A stretch of DNA of 64,000 bases. It comes from Lineus longissimus (taxonomy: Eukaryota > Nemertea > Pilidiophora > Heteronemertea > Lineidae). Where the stretch lies: NCBI RefSeq assembly GCF_910592395.1, contig NC_088320.1:4278001-4342000 (forward strand), in the 5' to 3' direction. Of this stretch, positions 15,901 through 30,900 are shown piece after piece. Under the pieces are notes generated by a model that was given only the letters and a program-made list of their open reading frames with translations, did not search any database and had not been told where the DNA came from. Both the position numbers and the translations under genes were made by a program. Every line of letters starts with the position of its first letter. Positions within the stretch are counted from its first letter, which is position 1.

Positions 15901-15993
15901 GTAAATCACCTTTAGCTCGTTCATGAAAATCTTGTATCATTGAGATTTCCTTATCTGTGTCAAGAAAACGGATCGTTCTGCAGGAGTCGTCAA

Positions 15994-18900
15994 ATGAATA
16001 ACCATCAGCCTGTGACCATCACAATTTCCAATATGGGGTCATTGGATCAAAACAAACTCGAGGAATACTTCGACCAAAATCCAGAGCTGGTACAGGAATA
16101 TTTCCTGAAGAGGGCCGACATCGGTCTTGTGAACAAATGGTTAGTTGGCCATGGGTTCCATACCATACATGACTACGTCTCGGGACATCGGGGATCTCTC
16201 TCTCAGGAGAGCAGCGGTCCTGCATCACCTAATGTCACAATGACGGATAGTGGCTTCTTCTCGGACAAAGACGTCAAACACATTCGCACAAATTCAAAGA
16301 AACATCTCCGTCATGACTTTGCTAGATCTAAAATGCGAAGTATGTTTCGCACGTGCGAGCCCTCGGTCACACAATCACATACTCTCGAAGCCAGGCGCAG
16401 TAGCTTAAAGGGCATGCGCCAATTTAAGTCACTTCCGGCGACAAATATCAACATGCTGAGCATGCTCATTGAGTCAAAAGTCAGACTTCCGCGCTATGCG
16501 AGTAAGGACGAGGATTATAAACGCGAATTACGTCACATTAACGAACGGGAGTTCTTTCTTGAGATCGTCAAGGATATCTCAAATGACCTTGACCTTGACG
16601 GATTAGCGGTGAAGATACGGACAAACATTCAGATATTATGCGATTGTGATCATAGTACTTTATACCTCATCGAGGGGCCCAAAGGGCACGAAACGCTTGT
16701 GTCAAAATCATGTGATTCGTCTGAGGATTATCGCGGAAGTGATCTGTTTCTACGCGGTAACCACGGAAACTATATAAACAAAGTGCCGCTGGGGAAAGGT
16801 ATCGTGGGATATGTTGGCGAAACCGGAAGAACAGTGAATCTGGAGCATGCGCAAGAGGTGAGATATCTAAACATTTACAATCTTCCTGTTCTATTCTTAC
16901 TAGTTTATCGTTACATTTTACACTCTCGGTGGGTTCCCGTTATGTTTAATTGATACGGTTTGATTACAGCGATGGAGACCCAGCTTTTTTTACAATTCAT
17001 ACACCTTGCTTTTAGCGACAGGCCCCGTCATGTTTAATGCAGTTTGCTTTCAGCGATGGTTCGGGCCCCGTCATAACAAGTTCATACATGTATGAGTATA
17101 TGCATGTACAGCTGCCAGCCTGATTGATTTGCTTCACCGTATTGCTTGCATATTTATACAGCTCAAGAACATGACTTCCTTATCGAACAGCCAATAGTTT
17201 GTCGTATATACATACATAACTATCCATCGGCTTAACTGAAAACTCCATCAAAAGACCCTCGTCTTATACATCCTCCCTTTCACTTGAGGTTAGTTAAAAG
17301 TTAGTCATGAACACCAGACATGCAAGAAGAAACCAAAGCTGTCGATTTCACTTTTGTCTCGTTTTCTTACAGCTGAGCGAAAATTCAAGCAAAACAATTC
17401 AGTCGCATGCGTGTATCTTTTTTTTATTTCGTTTTCAGTTTGAAGGCCAGCTGTGCCATTCTCAGCCGTGACAGTTTCAAACGCAATTTAGCAAAAACAG
17501 TTTCTTGTTGAAGCAAAATCTTCCAACGTTAACGTTGTAAAAAGGAGTACAGTTAGTGAACCCGCATTTTTTTCGACTAATTTGGTCTAGGACACTTTAT
17601 GAAACAGCATTGGTAATAGTATACTAGTAATTCTGAGGGTATCTTTCCATGTCATGCTTCCACTAACAAAATTGATAATCCAACAATTTTGATTCAAGCT
17701 GTTTGAGACGAAGAAAACCTCAGAGAACATGTTTGCCACGACCATAAATGTTAAGAGTGTTTACAAGAAGCAATATCGGCAGTCAGAATTCACCAGCATT
17801 TACAAGAAGAGCGAACGAATTACACTAAGACCGTATGACGTCAATAATGAACATGTCTTTTATTATTCAAAAGATTATTTTTCAAAATGCTGTAATTTGG
17901 TATTCCGATGGCAATTAAAGCTCACTAATGAGGTTTATTATATGGTGTATTGTTCGAATGCGAGTTGGGAAACTGTATACATTTATTTTGAGGGTCGTTT
18001 TTCATTTCTGGCAGCAAGATTTAAACAGGATTCATGAGAGAAAAAATTATTTTGTTCCTTTCAGACGCAAGTCAATTTGAAACCCAACGGGTTTTCTACT
18101 TTATAAACGTTATATTTTGAAATCAAATTAAACGCTAGTTAGGGCAAAGTCAACTCTACTTTTTCAAGCAACATACCGTACTTTTTCCCTGGGTGCATGA
18201 TACATGTAGTTCATCAGATTCTAAAAAAGAAAAACATATGGTTTCGCACGGCAAAACTGATTCTCAATCGAGCTTTTTGCATTCGAAACTTCTATAACTA
18301 AACCACTTATACATGTTAGACTTGTCGCGAAGATGAAAAATAACTCAGGGCATGTTCCAACTCAATTCGCCTTCGGGTATAATCGCATTGAAGGAGCTTA
18401 TTGTAAGCCTCGCTTTCTGCGAGTTAATTGCTACTTCCAGTGGATGCTGAGCGGCATGATTCGCGATTTATTAAAACAAGTGTGATTCCGAATAACCAGT
18501 ACACAAAATGGAGAGTTGAAGAATTTCTTCACTTCAAAGAAAGGGACTTTGAAGAGTAATTGGTTTGATCATGACGGCAATCTCGCAAGGATACCATTTG
18601 ATATGATAATATCTGTTTGATAGACATTTGCAGAGCTGAGCATATCCACAGACCAAAAATCAATTATTAGCCTCAACATTAATGTCATCAGTACTATTGC
18701 TAACTATTCGCCAAAATTCTTTTAGGGCTCCTCAGCCTTCATCATGTACACCTAACAACCTGGTCGCCTTCTGCTGCAGTTTATAAGGTTTATTCCTGAA
18801 ACACGCAACTTGTCGTCACATACCATACGATTGTTAACACATATACACGTACATACATGTATGCCGTATTACATGTAGTGATCTCAAGATTTGGTGGTAG

Positions 18901-21900
18901 CCTATGAATGGATCATTGCACACGCTTATTAGGGATAGTGTACGGAACTATGCTTACAGCCATGCTTACTTTCACTCCACTGTAATGGACACAGCTGGAT
19001 TTTTTTCCAGATGTCACGATTGTGTTTCGAGCAGTGATGTGGTATGACATGTGTGTTGACACAATCAATGGAGTCAACACCCGAGGCATTATTTATTTGG
19101 TTCCAGCTTTATTGAAAGACTCTGGTTCCGGGCGGCATTGATCAGGCGAGAATATCAAGTGGCATCGATATCACATCAAGAGGATGGACTGGTGAAGGAT
19201 GGTCGGGAAGCCATCAAGGGTATCGTTTTGTTGAATACTGCATGAATTTGTTCGCTCTCCATGCAGTTGATTGTGAATTCTGAATGCAGATATTACTTCC
19301 TGTCAACAGTGTGAAAAAAATGATGGGCAGTGGCTAACCTGTATTCTAAGGCTGTACTTGACGCCACTGATAGACGGAGGCAAAAAGCAAAAATTTATGG
19401 GGAAAATTGCCCTTTAAATATTATTTTAGATTATCATATTCTGCTAGTTCTGGGATCTTCTGATTACTTTTCTATACGCAGCATTTGCTTATTTAGGGCG
19501 TTACACTCATTACGCCTAACCAAATAAAGATAGGACAAATTCAAATTGATTTGAAGCGAATAAACTGATCAGACCATCATTAAATTCCGCCAGATAAGCC
19601 GTGAAATCTCATGTTGCCTAGAGCGAGTTTACTCTCCAAACAGAATTTAATTTGTTTTCTGATATGAAGAGTGGCAACGTTGCCAAGTTGAACTTTATTT
19701 CAGTCTGAGTACGGATTGAATTCTTTCAACTCATGCGAAAACGCCTACCACGTCAACATCTGAAAGCGGACGAATTTTATTTCGTCCGAGTGCCTTTTGC
19801 GATAGGCAGGTGGGTTTCGCAACTCTACTCTACCATGATGGCACTGCGGCATTGTGTACAACTGCACTTCTATTTCACTAAGCCACCAGTAAGTACGGTG
19901 CACCCCTTGACAAGCGTTTATTCTGGGCTGCCGCACTAAAATGATTCATTTCTCCAAAAATTTACTCCTGGAAGAATATGTGCGAGTCAAAAAGGGGCAA
20001 TAAAAAACATTTTCCACTCACTAACCTTTGGAAGAAAAAAAACCACCTGATTTCATAATTATCAGTAGTTCAATTCACTAAAAAAATCAACAAATAATAA
20101 CGAATTGGAAATTACTAATATTCATTATTTAGTTGAATGGGTTTAGCTTTAGCTATTCAACTCCAAAGTCACGCACCAAATGAATAGAAATTGGCAGAGG
20201 ACATAATCTGTACTTAAGAACCTGAAATTGACAGCATGTCTACGCAATCAATCAATCAGTCGGGCGAACTAATTGATTAGGTATTTTTGAGATTGGTGAT
20301 TTCTTGAGTTGGCAACGCAGGATTGTATTTCTGCTTTCTTCACACGGTATGAAGCAAATGTAAGATAATATATAATAAGATAACCCCTCCTGCCTTTACG
20401 AGTGTTATATTGTTCTCAAAATGTCCAAATAACCAGGTTTTTCGTGATCAAATATTTCGTAATCTGGAGGAAAAAAACAAACGTCTACATCCGTATCCCA
20501 CAGTCTACTCATGGGAATTAAAATAAAATCGAGTCATAAAAGTTGTGTTAACGCCACGACAGGCTGCAACACTCATTACGATTGGCTAGTGTCAGAACAC
20601 GTGACATGAATCAACCAATCGGGAATCAAATAACAACCTATTTTCTACGATGAAATGGAAAAGAAGCCATAACCGACGGTTTTAACCTTATCTGCTTTTC
20701 TACTCTATGTAATAGCGGCCGAGTCACAGATCAGAAGTAAGTTAAGAAGACAAGAGAGACTTTTAATTTCCGCCTCGGAGATGAGATATACTTTGTTTGA
20801 TGCGCAGTTTGGCTGCTTAAAGAGGTCTTGCTGGATTCCGGTTCTAAATGAGATTGGGCTTCAGGATAGTCAGCCATGGTTTGGCCTCAGTGATGAACCA
20901 TTTAAAGAGGAAGGCCTGGTCGATCGATTGGTTGGGGGGTGGGGGATTGGGGTAGGGGCATCAAAGCAGAGCCTTATCATTCACGACATCATTTCGTCCC
21001 TGCCTGAATAGACCGCCATTGCCTTCGAATAGCCTCACTTGGCCGTTTCATATATTCAACATGAACATTTCCGTGTCTTCAACTGTGATGCTTTACAGAA
21101 ACACGTCTCGTAACTATAAAACAACAAATCAAGTCACAATCCCACTATTTCATTCGATCATCAGACAATGGTTGGCCGAGCCCTTCAAATGAGGCATTAG
21201 ATGATAAAGACCGGCTATTGGCCAAGGATTTAGTGAGGCGATTAAGTGACCTGGTCGTTTCGTGAGATTTACGGCGTGATTTCTATGAAAAGCGCCTCTT
21301 GATGACGCTAAACCTGCACATTTGCTCAGTCAAAGCTCCTTTTTATGGCACACGTTTTTATCATTTATTGTCTGGGGTGGTTTGTGGTTGCACACTTACG
21401 ATTACAACTGTCAGGGAACGGTTTTAGTGAAGTAATGGACGTAAACAAGAAGATAAATTCTTTTTTTTCGGTTTACCACCACGGTGGATAACGGTATCGG
21501 GTTTACCGAAGGTGGAAGTGACGTCACGCCTCTCGGTCGTCTGAAAGAGAAATATTGATTCATTTCTTATGTAAAGCAATCCATACAATGAGCTGCGTTG
21601 AACTTTAGTCGTTGTTATTGAGGATCATCCTGGGATAGAGCAGGCAGTTTAACAATTTCTCCCGTTCGTGGCCATGGGCGATTACTTTCAAAAGCAACAG
21701 GCCTCACAGAATAATGCAATCATGTAGATTTCCGACTAGCGGGAATTTGATTACCGGAACCTTGAAATATCCTTTCAGACACTAACCGAAATTGATTTGT
21801 ACTGTCATTGGTATTCAACTTACCCCGTGGGAATTTCGAGCAGTGATCTGATAGGGTGTTGTTGAATTTCCTTTCATCACGTCCATAAGATCGGAGAGCG

Positions 21901-24900
21901 AACTGAATTTTGTGTCCACGCAACAGCTTTCATGGAAGTCGATAGGCCTAAACTGCTAAAGGCAAACATACTTAATGGTATCGTCACCTCGAGAAAGTAC
22001 ATGCCTGACATCCACCCACAGAGAAAAAATGGACTTATTGCGTCTCAGACGAATCGATCGCGTTCCGTCCGTGACATCGACAACCCCAGCACTGTTTACT
22101 CCTACTCCGGTCAGCGTCCAGTTCAATATCCTAGCCAGTAGTTGCTTAGGGCCACTGGCCAAGTCAATTAAAGCGGGTAAACAAAGGATCGGGAGTTGGC
22201 ACCGATATTCGTGACACTGGCCGTGAATTCATAAGATCAATATAATGTCAGACAGGGGCCAGGCATCATCTTACCACGGAAGATATCGGGGTACCCGGTA
22301 CTAGAATAAACTGATTACCACAGAGTGTCCCAGCCTGATTGGTTAATTTTCATGTCACGGAGCAACAGATTTCCGTTAATCTGATTCGATGCTAAGGCGG
22401 AATGCTAAATTACCATTTACCGTGCCACGTCCGGTGTTGGAAATCTCTGGGCAATCGGGTAATGCAAATTAAATTTGGTACTGACGTTTTGTCTCATAGG
22501 CTAATTATTTCGCGAAATGTGGTATCGATGTTTCCAACAGTATGCTACGTTTGAAGCCTCAAACTAGACTAACTCTGCACTCCCTGTTTAAGTCGGCGAA
22601 GGAGTCTAGATTCAAATGCAATTACTCTCGTAGCCAAAACAACATAAAGTTGTCCACCTTCCTCACTTTCCTTCAAATCATTTCAAAATAAAACATTTCT
22701 ACTCGAGATCCATTCATACACGGACATGTCTCGTAAAGACAATGTAATATGATTTGACATTTAGATATAAATCTTTCTTTCAAACCTCAAGCAGAGCGCT
22801 GTATGAATGATTTGCGAAGAAGAGTTCCATTAAATCTGTTTACGATCGCGCAGAAAGATATAAAGGTAAAATAATCAATACGCGAATGACAACTGTGGAC
22901 TACTTTATGTTATTTTGATGACGTAGGACACGAGTGTAATAGCATTTAAATCCAGGCCTACTCAACGGATTAGAAGTAATTACGCGTGTCTGGTATCATT
23001 CATGTAAAATGACTGGTCAGGCCCGCTGAGGTCATAAATTTTGCAGCAGGAAAGCGATGAAGACGTCCATTGTGCGCTACAAGATTGAAATAGGCAATCA
23101 TTAATTTTCATTCCAAGCTTTAATTATATTTATTTAATAAGCGAGGAAGCAGCCATTAGCTAAAACAAATAAAGAGTGGGATGATTTAGCTTTGCAGTCC
23201 ACGAGGGAACTGATAAGGCGCCTTCATTAAAACTCGCGAAATAAACTGTGAAATCGTGTTAGTCCGCGAGCAGCTTTACTCTTCAAACAGAATTCGATTT
23301 GTTTTCCGATGTCAACGCTGTCGAACGTTCTCAGAATGTGTTTGGATGGGAGGTTTGGCATATCCTTTTTCACATGAACGAGAAATGAGACATCAATACA
23401 TCAAGGGAATGAGATTGTGCGAAAGTTTCCCGCGACAGGTGTGGTATCTGGTGCTAAGAAAAATTTAGCGAGACAGATGACTAATGGATGACTAATGAAA
23501 TAGGGGAAGAACAAACATATTGAAGGGATCATTCGCTTACTCCTTTAAGGACGTGTTAAAAGCTGTAAAGGATTCCTTGAAGGAGTAAGTAAGCATTTAA
23601 AAGTGTCTCAGCTATCGCTCTCGCTAAAATATATCACAAAACAGTGGAATATTGCACACCGGCTACTCCTATTATTACCGGGTATCTGGTAAACTGATAC
23701 ACTTGAACGACTACTCCGCCAAGCTTTGAGAGAGAAAGCACTTTTATTCGTCCACTTAGCTTCAGATATTGGGAAGACATCAAAGGCTTGGCGTCAAAGA
23801 AATAGTTCAATTGCGGAGAGCGAACAGGATGACCCGCAACATCGGCGAAGGGGTTTTTATTCAAATTCAGATAGAGATCTATGGTAAAGCAATGGCGTGC
23901 TGGTCGATCACAATACCAGCATCCAAATGGTGAAGTACATGTAGGTCGATTTTGACCGGAGAGTGCTCCATCTGCCAAGTTCACTGGTTGTTTCGTAAGC
24001 TTTTACAGTTCGGCAGCTCAAAGTCTGTCTCAACTTCCTTTCAGCAATAAAACAAGGAAATTATAAGAGCAAAGTGAAAGGAAAAGTTTTGGGCAGGTCA
24101 CACCTGGAATATCAGTCCTAGAGGAAGTTTTTTAACACAATCTGAAATACCATGTCCTTTGATTATGACCAGTGCAAAGAAAGATTTGGTGCCCCAGACT
24201 TCTAAAGCTTAGTCTTTGATCTCAGGCACATCGTCGCTCATCACTGATCACGCCACTCTCAGCACATCATATGTCTTTAAAGCCCATTGTACACGTACGA
24301 GGCAAGGCTGTTTTCCTAAACTTCATTCTGTCCGCGCTCCTCACCTCTCACAACAGGTAACCCTGATTGGCGAGATAATGCCCTTCATAAGCTGCTTGCT
24401 CTCGTTCTGGTGATTTGCAATCAATCTGTGGATTCCCCATACATCCGATCTCAGTAGTGATGGTCAATCATGGCCAAATGTGGGTGTCTATTGAATACCA
24501 ATTCAGATTCTGTACAAGCTTTGCGACATCAGTTGAACCATTGGTCATTTTCCTGTTTCCAGGTGATAGAAATGAAAAATTTTCAAGTATCCCTTTAACG
24601 GAAATGTTGGAATAGAGAATAGAGTTTCACTAGCACGATATGAGACCGATGAGCTGATTCACAATAATCATTCGTGCCCAATCTACCTGTTCACCACGTC
24701 TCACCATTCCCAGGGTCGCGATGAGGGACGTTATCTCATGAATAGCGAGCGAGATGGAACCCGAATATTTATATCGCCCACTGACATGTTCGGCTGCGAT
24801 GAAATGGTAATGACTTTACTTAGCTCGCGGTTATTTGGTGGTTGACTTAGTAAGGTGATGAGGTGGTGAATGATTTGAACATCTCTTGTACGGCCGCTGT

Positions 24901-27900
24901 TCCTTCTAGCTTCGTTAAGATACCCATTTCAATTATACAATATGAATGTTTGGTTCTTGGTAAAATATAACATTTCCAGTGAGTAAGGTTCGCAAGTTGA
25001 ACGGTTTAGCTAAAAAAACCGTTGGGCTCAATTCTGACGGAACAAAACCCAAAGTCCTTGCCGCAAACTGACCAAAAAAATGTCCAGGATGTGAAGGCCA
25101 GATAGTAACCATATATATGTATTGCTCCGAAGGCGGCCAGGGTCATGGTCATTAGGTCTACTGTATTGCTCCGATGGCGGCCAGTGTCATGGTACTTAGG
25201 TCTACGGTATTGCTTCGATCGGGCAGCCAGTGTCATGATACTAAGGTCTACGGTATTGCTTCGATCGGGCAGCCAGTGTCATGGTACTTAGGTGCACTGT
25301 ATTGCTTCGATCGGGCAGCCAATGTCATGATACTTAGGTCGACGGTATTGCTTCGATCGGGCAGCCAGTGTCATGGTACTTAGGTCGACGGTATTGCTTC
25401 GATCGGGCAGCCAATGTCATGATACTTAGGTCGACGGTATTGCTTCGATCGGGCAGCCAGTGTCATGGTACTTAGGTGTACTGTATTGCTTCGATCGGGC
25501 AGCCAATGTCATGGTACTTAGGTGTACTGTATTGCTTCGATCGGGCAGCCAATGTCATGGTACTTAGGTCTACGGTATTGCTTCGATCGGGCAGCCAGTG
25601 TCATGGTACTTAGGTGTACTGTATTGCTTCGATCGGGCAGCCAATGGCATGATACTTAGGTCGACGGTATTGCTTCGATCGGGCAGCCAGTGTCATGGTA
25701 CTTAGGTGTACTGTATTGCTTCGATCGGGCAGCCAGTGTCATGATACTTAGGTCGACGGTATTGCTTCGATCGGGCAGCCAGGGTCATGGTACTTGGGTC
25801 TACTGTATCGCTTAGATGGCGGTCAGGGTCAGGGTCATTAGGTCTACTGTATTGCCGCGATGGAGGCCAGGGTCATGGTCATACCCGTTGGCGATGTACC
25901 ACAAGACGACAAATGAATGTCAACGAGGCGACAATCAAATCTCGTAGTTAGGTGAACTGAGGCCGAGGAAAAGAAATCCAATTACCTTCTAATGGGATAG
26001 AGACAGTGAAAGTACGGATGTTGAGCTCGATGTAAATGACGCAGGGTTCCGTTCATTGGTCGGCCAAACAGGATGCGAAACTTTTCCCCACTAAGGTAAT
26101 TCTGTGGAATTCATGCAGTATGATGCTCCTGTCGCTATCACGTTTGCGGCTTCATGTACCCGAAGACATGAGGTTGACGATGAGACCACACAGCCTTATC
26201 AATGGTTCAAGCATATTCCTGACATGCACTACAGCTGATAACACAGCTTAGCGACACATGATCAAGGATAACAGATTGAGCCTTGATAATGCGGTGTGTC
26301 GCATTATTCATCAAGGTTTTTACATTTTAAGATTAGAGGCTGCGTGAAATTCGGTCAAATAAAATCGCGTCTGATGATGTAAAGCTGAGCCGAGATATTT
26401 TGAGTGAGCACTGTTTTTTGGGTTTTATTCTAAACAACATGGATTAGAAGGGAACAAATGACAGATAATAGAACATTGCACTTATCCGATCAACAGCAGA
26501 GGAAAGCTGAGAATTTTCATCATAATCTGAAAAATGCTGACGAAACTGTTTCCTACCTTAGTCCCCGCAGCATTCCTCAGACTTTACAGACCCGAAGCGT
26601 GTGTAAATGGTAGTCGTATTCTCGCATGCAACGTTGCAATTTACAGTAATGAACAATCAGCATTGTCGGAGAAGAGCTGAAGAGCTCTTCAAAAGGGAAA
26701 CTCTAATTTCCGTCTAATAGAATAAATTAGCAGTGCAACTTGGCCTGACGTGGAGTATGCGAACTAATTAGTGGTGAAGAATGGAACGTTGCTTACTCTT
26801 TGAGGAGGAGTATAGCATCCTTGCGTGTTCTTCTCAACCACCAGGCCAGTAAACCTCGTAGCTACAAGTCTTCACCCTGCAACATATACCTTCTTGACCT
26901 TGCCTGTGCTTTCTGATAGAACCATATCATCATTCAAAGGCATGGCATATATCTCAAGCACTGCTGACGTGTCAACTTTCAGTCAAATACCCCACTATAA
27001 AACTGAAAGCAATTCTCACCATGTCAGCAGCGCATCTCTCGCTACCGCCGCTGATAATATTCGATACAATTTCTCAATTTGACAAGCTTCACGTGATCGA
27101 TCATGGCAACCAAGCGTCATTCTGTCATCCAGCATTCCAGCATACTCTGCTAAAGGAAGTTCTTCCCAACAGAACAGCTCACTAACCTGCATCACGCACA
27201 GGCTAATGTGGGTTAGGTAAGGTAAAATGGAACAGTTATAGCCAAAGAACACATTTAGCCATATAGTGTCGTTGAAGACGGAGCTAACTCATGCTTACCG
27301 TGCCAGTAGAATTCACTAACAGTTCTCCATTCTCAATACCCACAGACCATACATTCTTATACTGCTACCCGTATTCAAATTGGCTCACGGGTACCGATAT
27401 GGTCGTAGATAGAAGTTCACTGAATCTCATTACCATGACCAGTCTCCGTAAACGATAACGCTCTGTTTGCGATACACTCGGTGTTTTTGAAACCTCAGGA
27501 ACAAAAAACCCTCGCGGTATCGATGGCTTAGCTGCAACTCAAGACCAATCATAGTAAGATAATCAAGGCGCGGCGATGCAACTAATGGCATTGATCTGCC
27601 TTCTGCAATCTGAAGAAGATCTAGAGGCAGCAAATGGAATCGTACATCTTAATTATTCGGGTCTGCAAGAGGAGAGAATTCGTTTTTGATAAAGCATGGG
27701 AGAAGAAATTATTAATCAGAACTTGTAGTAGCTGTGCAATGAAGCCAGTGGTGTATCAGCCAGTATCATACACCAGATCGGGCATCAAACACGCATTGTT
27801 AGCCGTGAAGGGAGGGAGTTGCGAACGACCTTTCGTTGGGGGAGAACTCTTCGAAAATAACTGAGAAATGTCCTTTAGCCTTTTCAAAATTCACCATGAA

Positions 27901-30900
27901 TTGCCTTTGATTTCTGGAAATGGACCCCTCTCTGGAGATCCTACACCTGAAATGGTGTCCTATCCGAACACCTCAGCCAGAGGTCCCTGTCTTAGCTTAA
28001 TGGGGCAGAAGGGTGAATATCCCTGAGCGTCACTGCAGGAGAAAGAACAGGTGCTACAAAAGAAAAACGTAGCTGGTAATTTCAGCCACAGGTACCAAGT
28101 TAAAACAAAAGTAAGACGATCTATATTCTAGTCACGCAATGATTTCCGCTACATTAGCAAGGTGTGATCCGGTCGATAAGTATTGTATTAGCACGCGATG
28201 AGATTAGGTGGAAAGTACTTTTCTAATTGGCACGTCCGAGAATTGGCACAATGCTTCACTAAGAGAAATGTGTTGTGGTCCGATGTGGATTTCCGTTGCC
28301 AAGCATTGTATCATTGATCTTGGAACGGCCAGGAACAGGGTGATATCAAATGAAGTAAGCTTGCACAATGCCTCTATCTTGTTCGTCACAACTCAGTTTG
28401 CAGTCGTAAAAATTGCAAAACAAACAATTTATTAAAAATTCAAAGGTTCAACGATCTTTTTCTGTCAACTCTGCAGAGAGAATAAATACAATATATATCA
28501 ATTCATGATTCATCAGCTCTTTACCAAAGAATAATGGTACGAAATTACAAGCGTTCCTGTCTACGACACGCCAATAACCAAGATTTATTTCTTCCTTAAT
28601 TCTTGGAAGCGCTTTTTTCTAACAGTGGTAATCTTCTTGGATGTTGGCAACATAATGAAACTGAGGAAGGAGATAGCACGGTTAGAGTGGCCGCTAGCCC
28701 TAAGTCCAATCGTAATCATGGCATATTCTTTAGCCTGTTGCAATATTCTGGTGAATCTCCCAATCATATTTTTTAAGCGCTAGAATGTTTTCGAGAAGCT
28801 CTCTATCTCGTCTCGATGGCGCTGTAAAGAAAGCGAAATGCTATCGATGAAACATAGAGGATGCTATTGGAAGCGACGCAGAATGTGGGTTTTGCCGAGT
28901 GGAAGTTGGGTTGGATATAAGGGATAAATCAGCTGTAACAGCTGGTGCTGGAATGAAACACGGTCGGATGATATCAGTGACAACTGCCACCATCATGGAA
29001 TGACTCAGACCTTATTTTCTGCGCGTGGAGATTGGAGATTGAGATAAGAAATTTTGGTCTTACCCAAAACTTTACCTACATTTGTCGCCCGAAGACAGAA
29101 TGTATCGTCTCACATACTTATCAGCAGAATCAAAACGGGCCACGTAAAAGTAGTCTGGCTAGCGGGTGAGGCAATGCGCCTCGGGGACCGTATCTTCACT
29201 CCAGGCATTGTAATTGCGGAACTCTCAAGATCCCCAAGTGATGCCGAGAAAGCAAACAGCAGGAACACTGGTCCTTTGAGAAGTTTTGTGAGAGGATGGC
29301 AATACGATAATGGTGCCAAAAGCAAGCTGAGAGGACACGAAATGTCAGGATCGTTATACAACGATTCGATTTAGCAACGGCAGAGAGGGTTAATCCCACC
29401 GAATTGCCATTGTTATCTTCCCTCGAAGCCAAAGCAATTCCACGCCGGATTCTGCAACATGGATGCGAATCTGTCGCCAGATTTCCGCCTCGGTGGCCCT
29501 ACCTAACGTGGCTTGTCATACTAAGGTTATCTAGCAAACCAAGCGTAAGGTAGCTAATAGGTACGTGTTTTTATTGCTGAGGGTATGGCCAGGGATGTGA
29601 AAAAATGAGCGTTGATTCCATCTAAGCTTTGCTGAGGTATTCCTACATTCTGTATAGTAAATCATAAGGAAATGTGGGAGCTTTTTTCAGCTTAAAATGA
29701 GATGAGTTCTAGCGATGGTTGCTTGCTCGGGTGGTTCTTGCCGTTTATGAAAATGAGAAAAACGAGGATGAGATAATTCTTGATTACTGACCTATATAAC
29801 AAGGCTTCGGGGCTGAGTAAGGATTGGATCTGCTTCAGTTGCTTCGAGAGCCTCTCCCGAAGCAAATTTGGAGCTCGACTCAGTATTAATACGCAGAATG
29901 ATTGCGTAAGAAACGGGCATTTGTATGTCACCAGGAGGACATCAAGCTATTTCCCTTGCCATAGTGAGCTGCAGGTGCCTCCATTCCTGAAGTACTGGTT
30001 ACTTTAGCGAATCCGACTATGCTCTGCTACCATGTCAAGACGCTCTGCAACAGTCGAGACCATAGTATTCATCAGATAAACACAAACACAAGTTGAGGCC
30101 CTGAGAACGTGCCTATTCAGGAGACACTTTAGTGCATAGGTAACATGATTGACTGTCAAGTAAAAGACTTTATATACCAAGTTGAAAAAGCTCCATAAAT
30201 GTTTAATTTTACTTACTTACTTACTGTACTTATTTGTCCTATGGACACTACAGGGTCATGGGTTTAACGCTCAATATCTATCAGGGCGTTATCAGAGAGG
30301 ATGCAATTGGGCGCTATAGCTTTCTTGTCCAGGTACATCATCTTCCTATTATATTTTGATACTTTAACATGTTCTAACCCTCAATTATATAGACGGTACG
30401 GCTTGATATTTACCAAAGCAACGCCTAATGGATATTTAATCCAATCGTTTGGTTTCTCGACAGGTAGCAGTCTCATATCAGGACAGGGTTGTGGTAAAAC
30501 ACGCCCCCGGCCCGCTTTCAGACTCATCGAGACATTTACCTTAAACGTTCATGACAGGGATATCAATACATATAACATACCTCATGTTCAACTTGTTTTC
30601 TTCCAGGAAGGTTGCCAGAATCAACGTGTGCATTTCCAGTGCAGAAATACGCACTGATGTACGTGACCGAGGCCAAGTAATGTTGAAATGGACTTGATAA
30701 ATTGTATTGAACAGCGCCATACTCAATATTCGTGAAGTTGTCGGCTGGTTGTGTATAAAATGTCTTCTCGAAACTGTTATCTGGTAAACTGATATTGATC
30801 AAGAGGACCTCTTTGACGTCTTCTTGTCTCAAGAGGACAAACAAAAACAGATACCTGGTTTATCAATATTGAATCTTTATTTTTTAGCAATGGTTTCCAT

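Noticed and set aside
25174-25383. Open frame across the minisatellite
   Set aside because: The 46-bp unit shifts frame at each repeat, so the apparent protein only reflects repeat periodicity.
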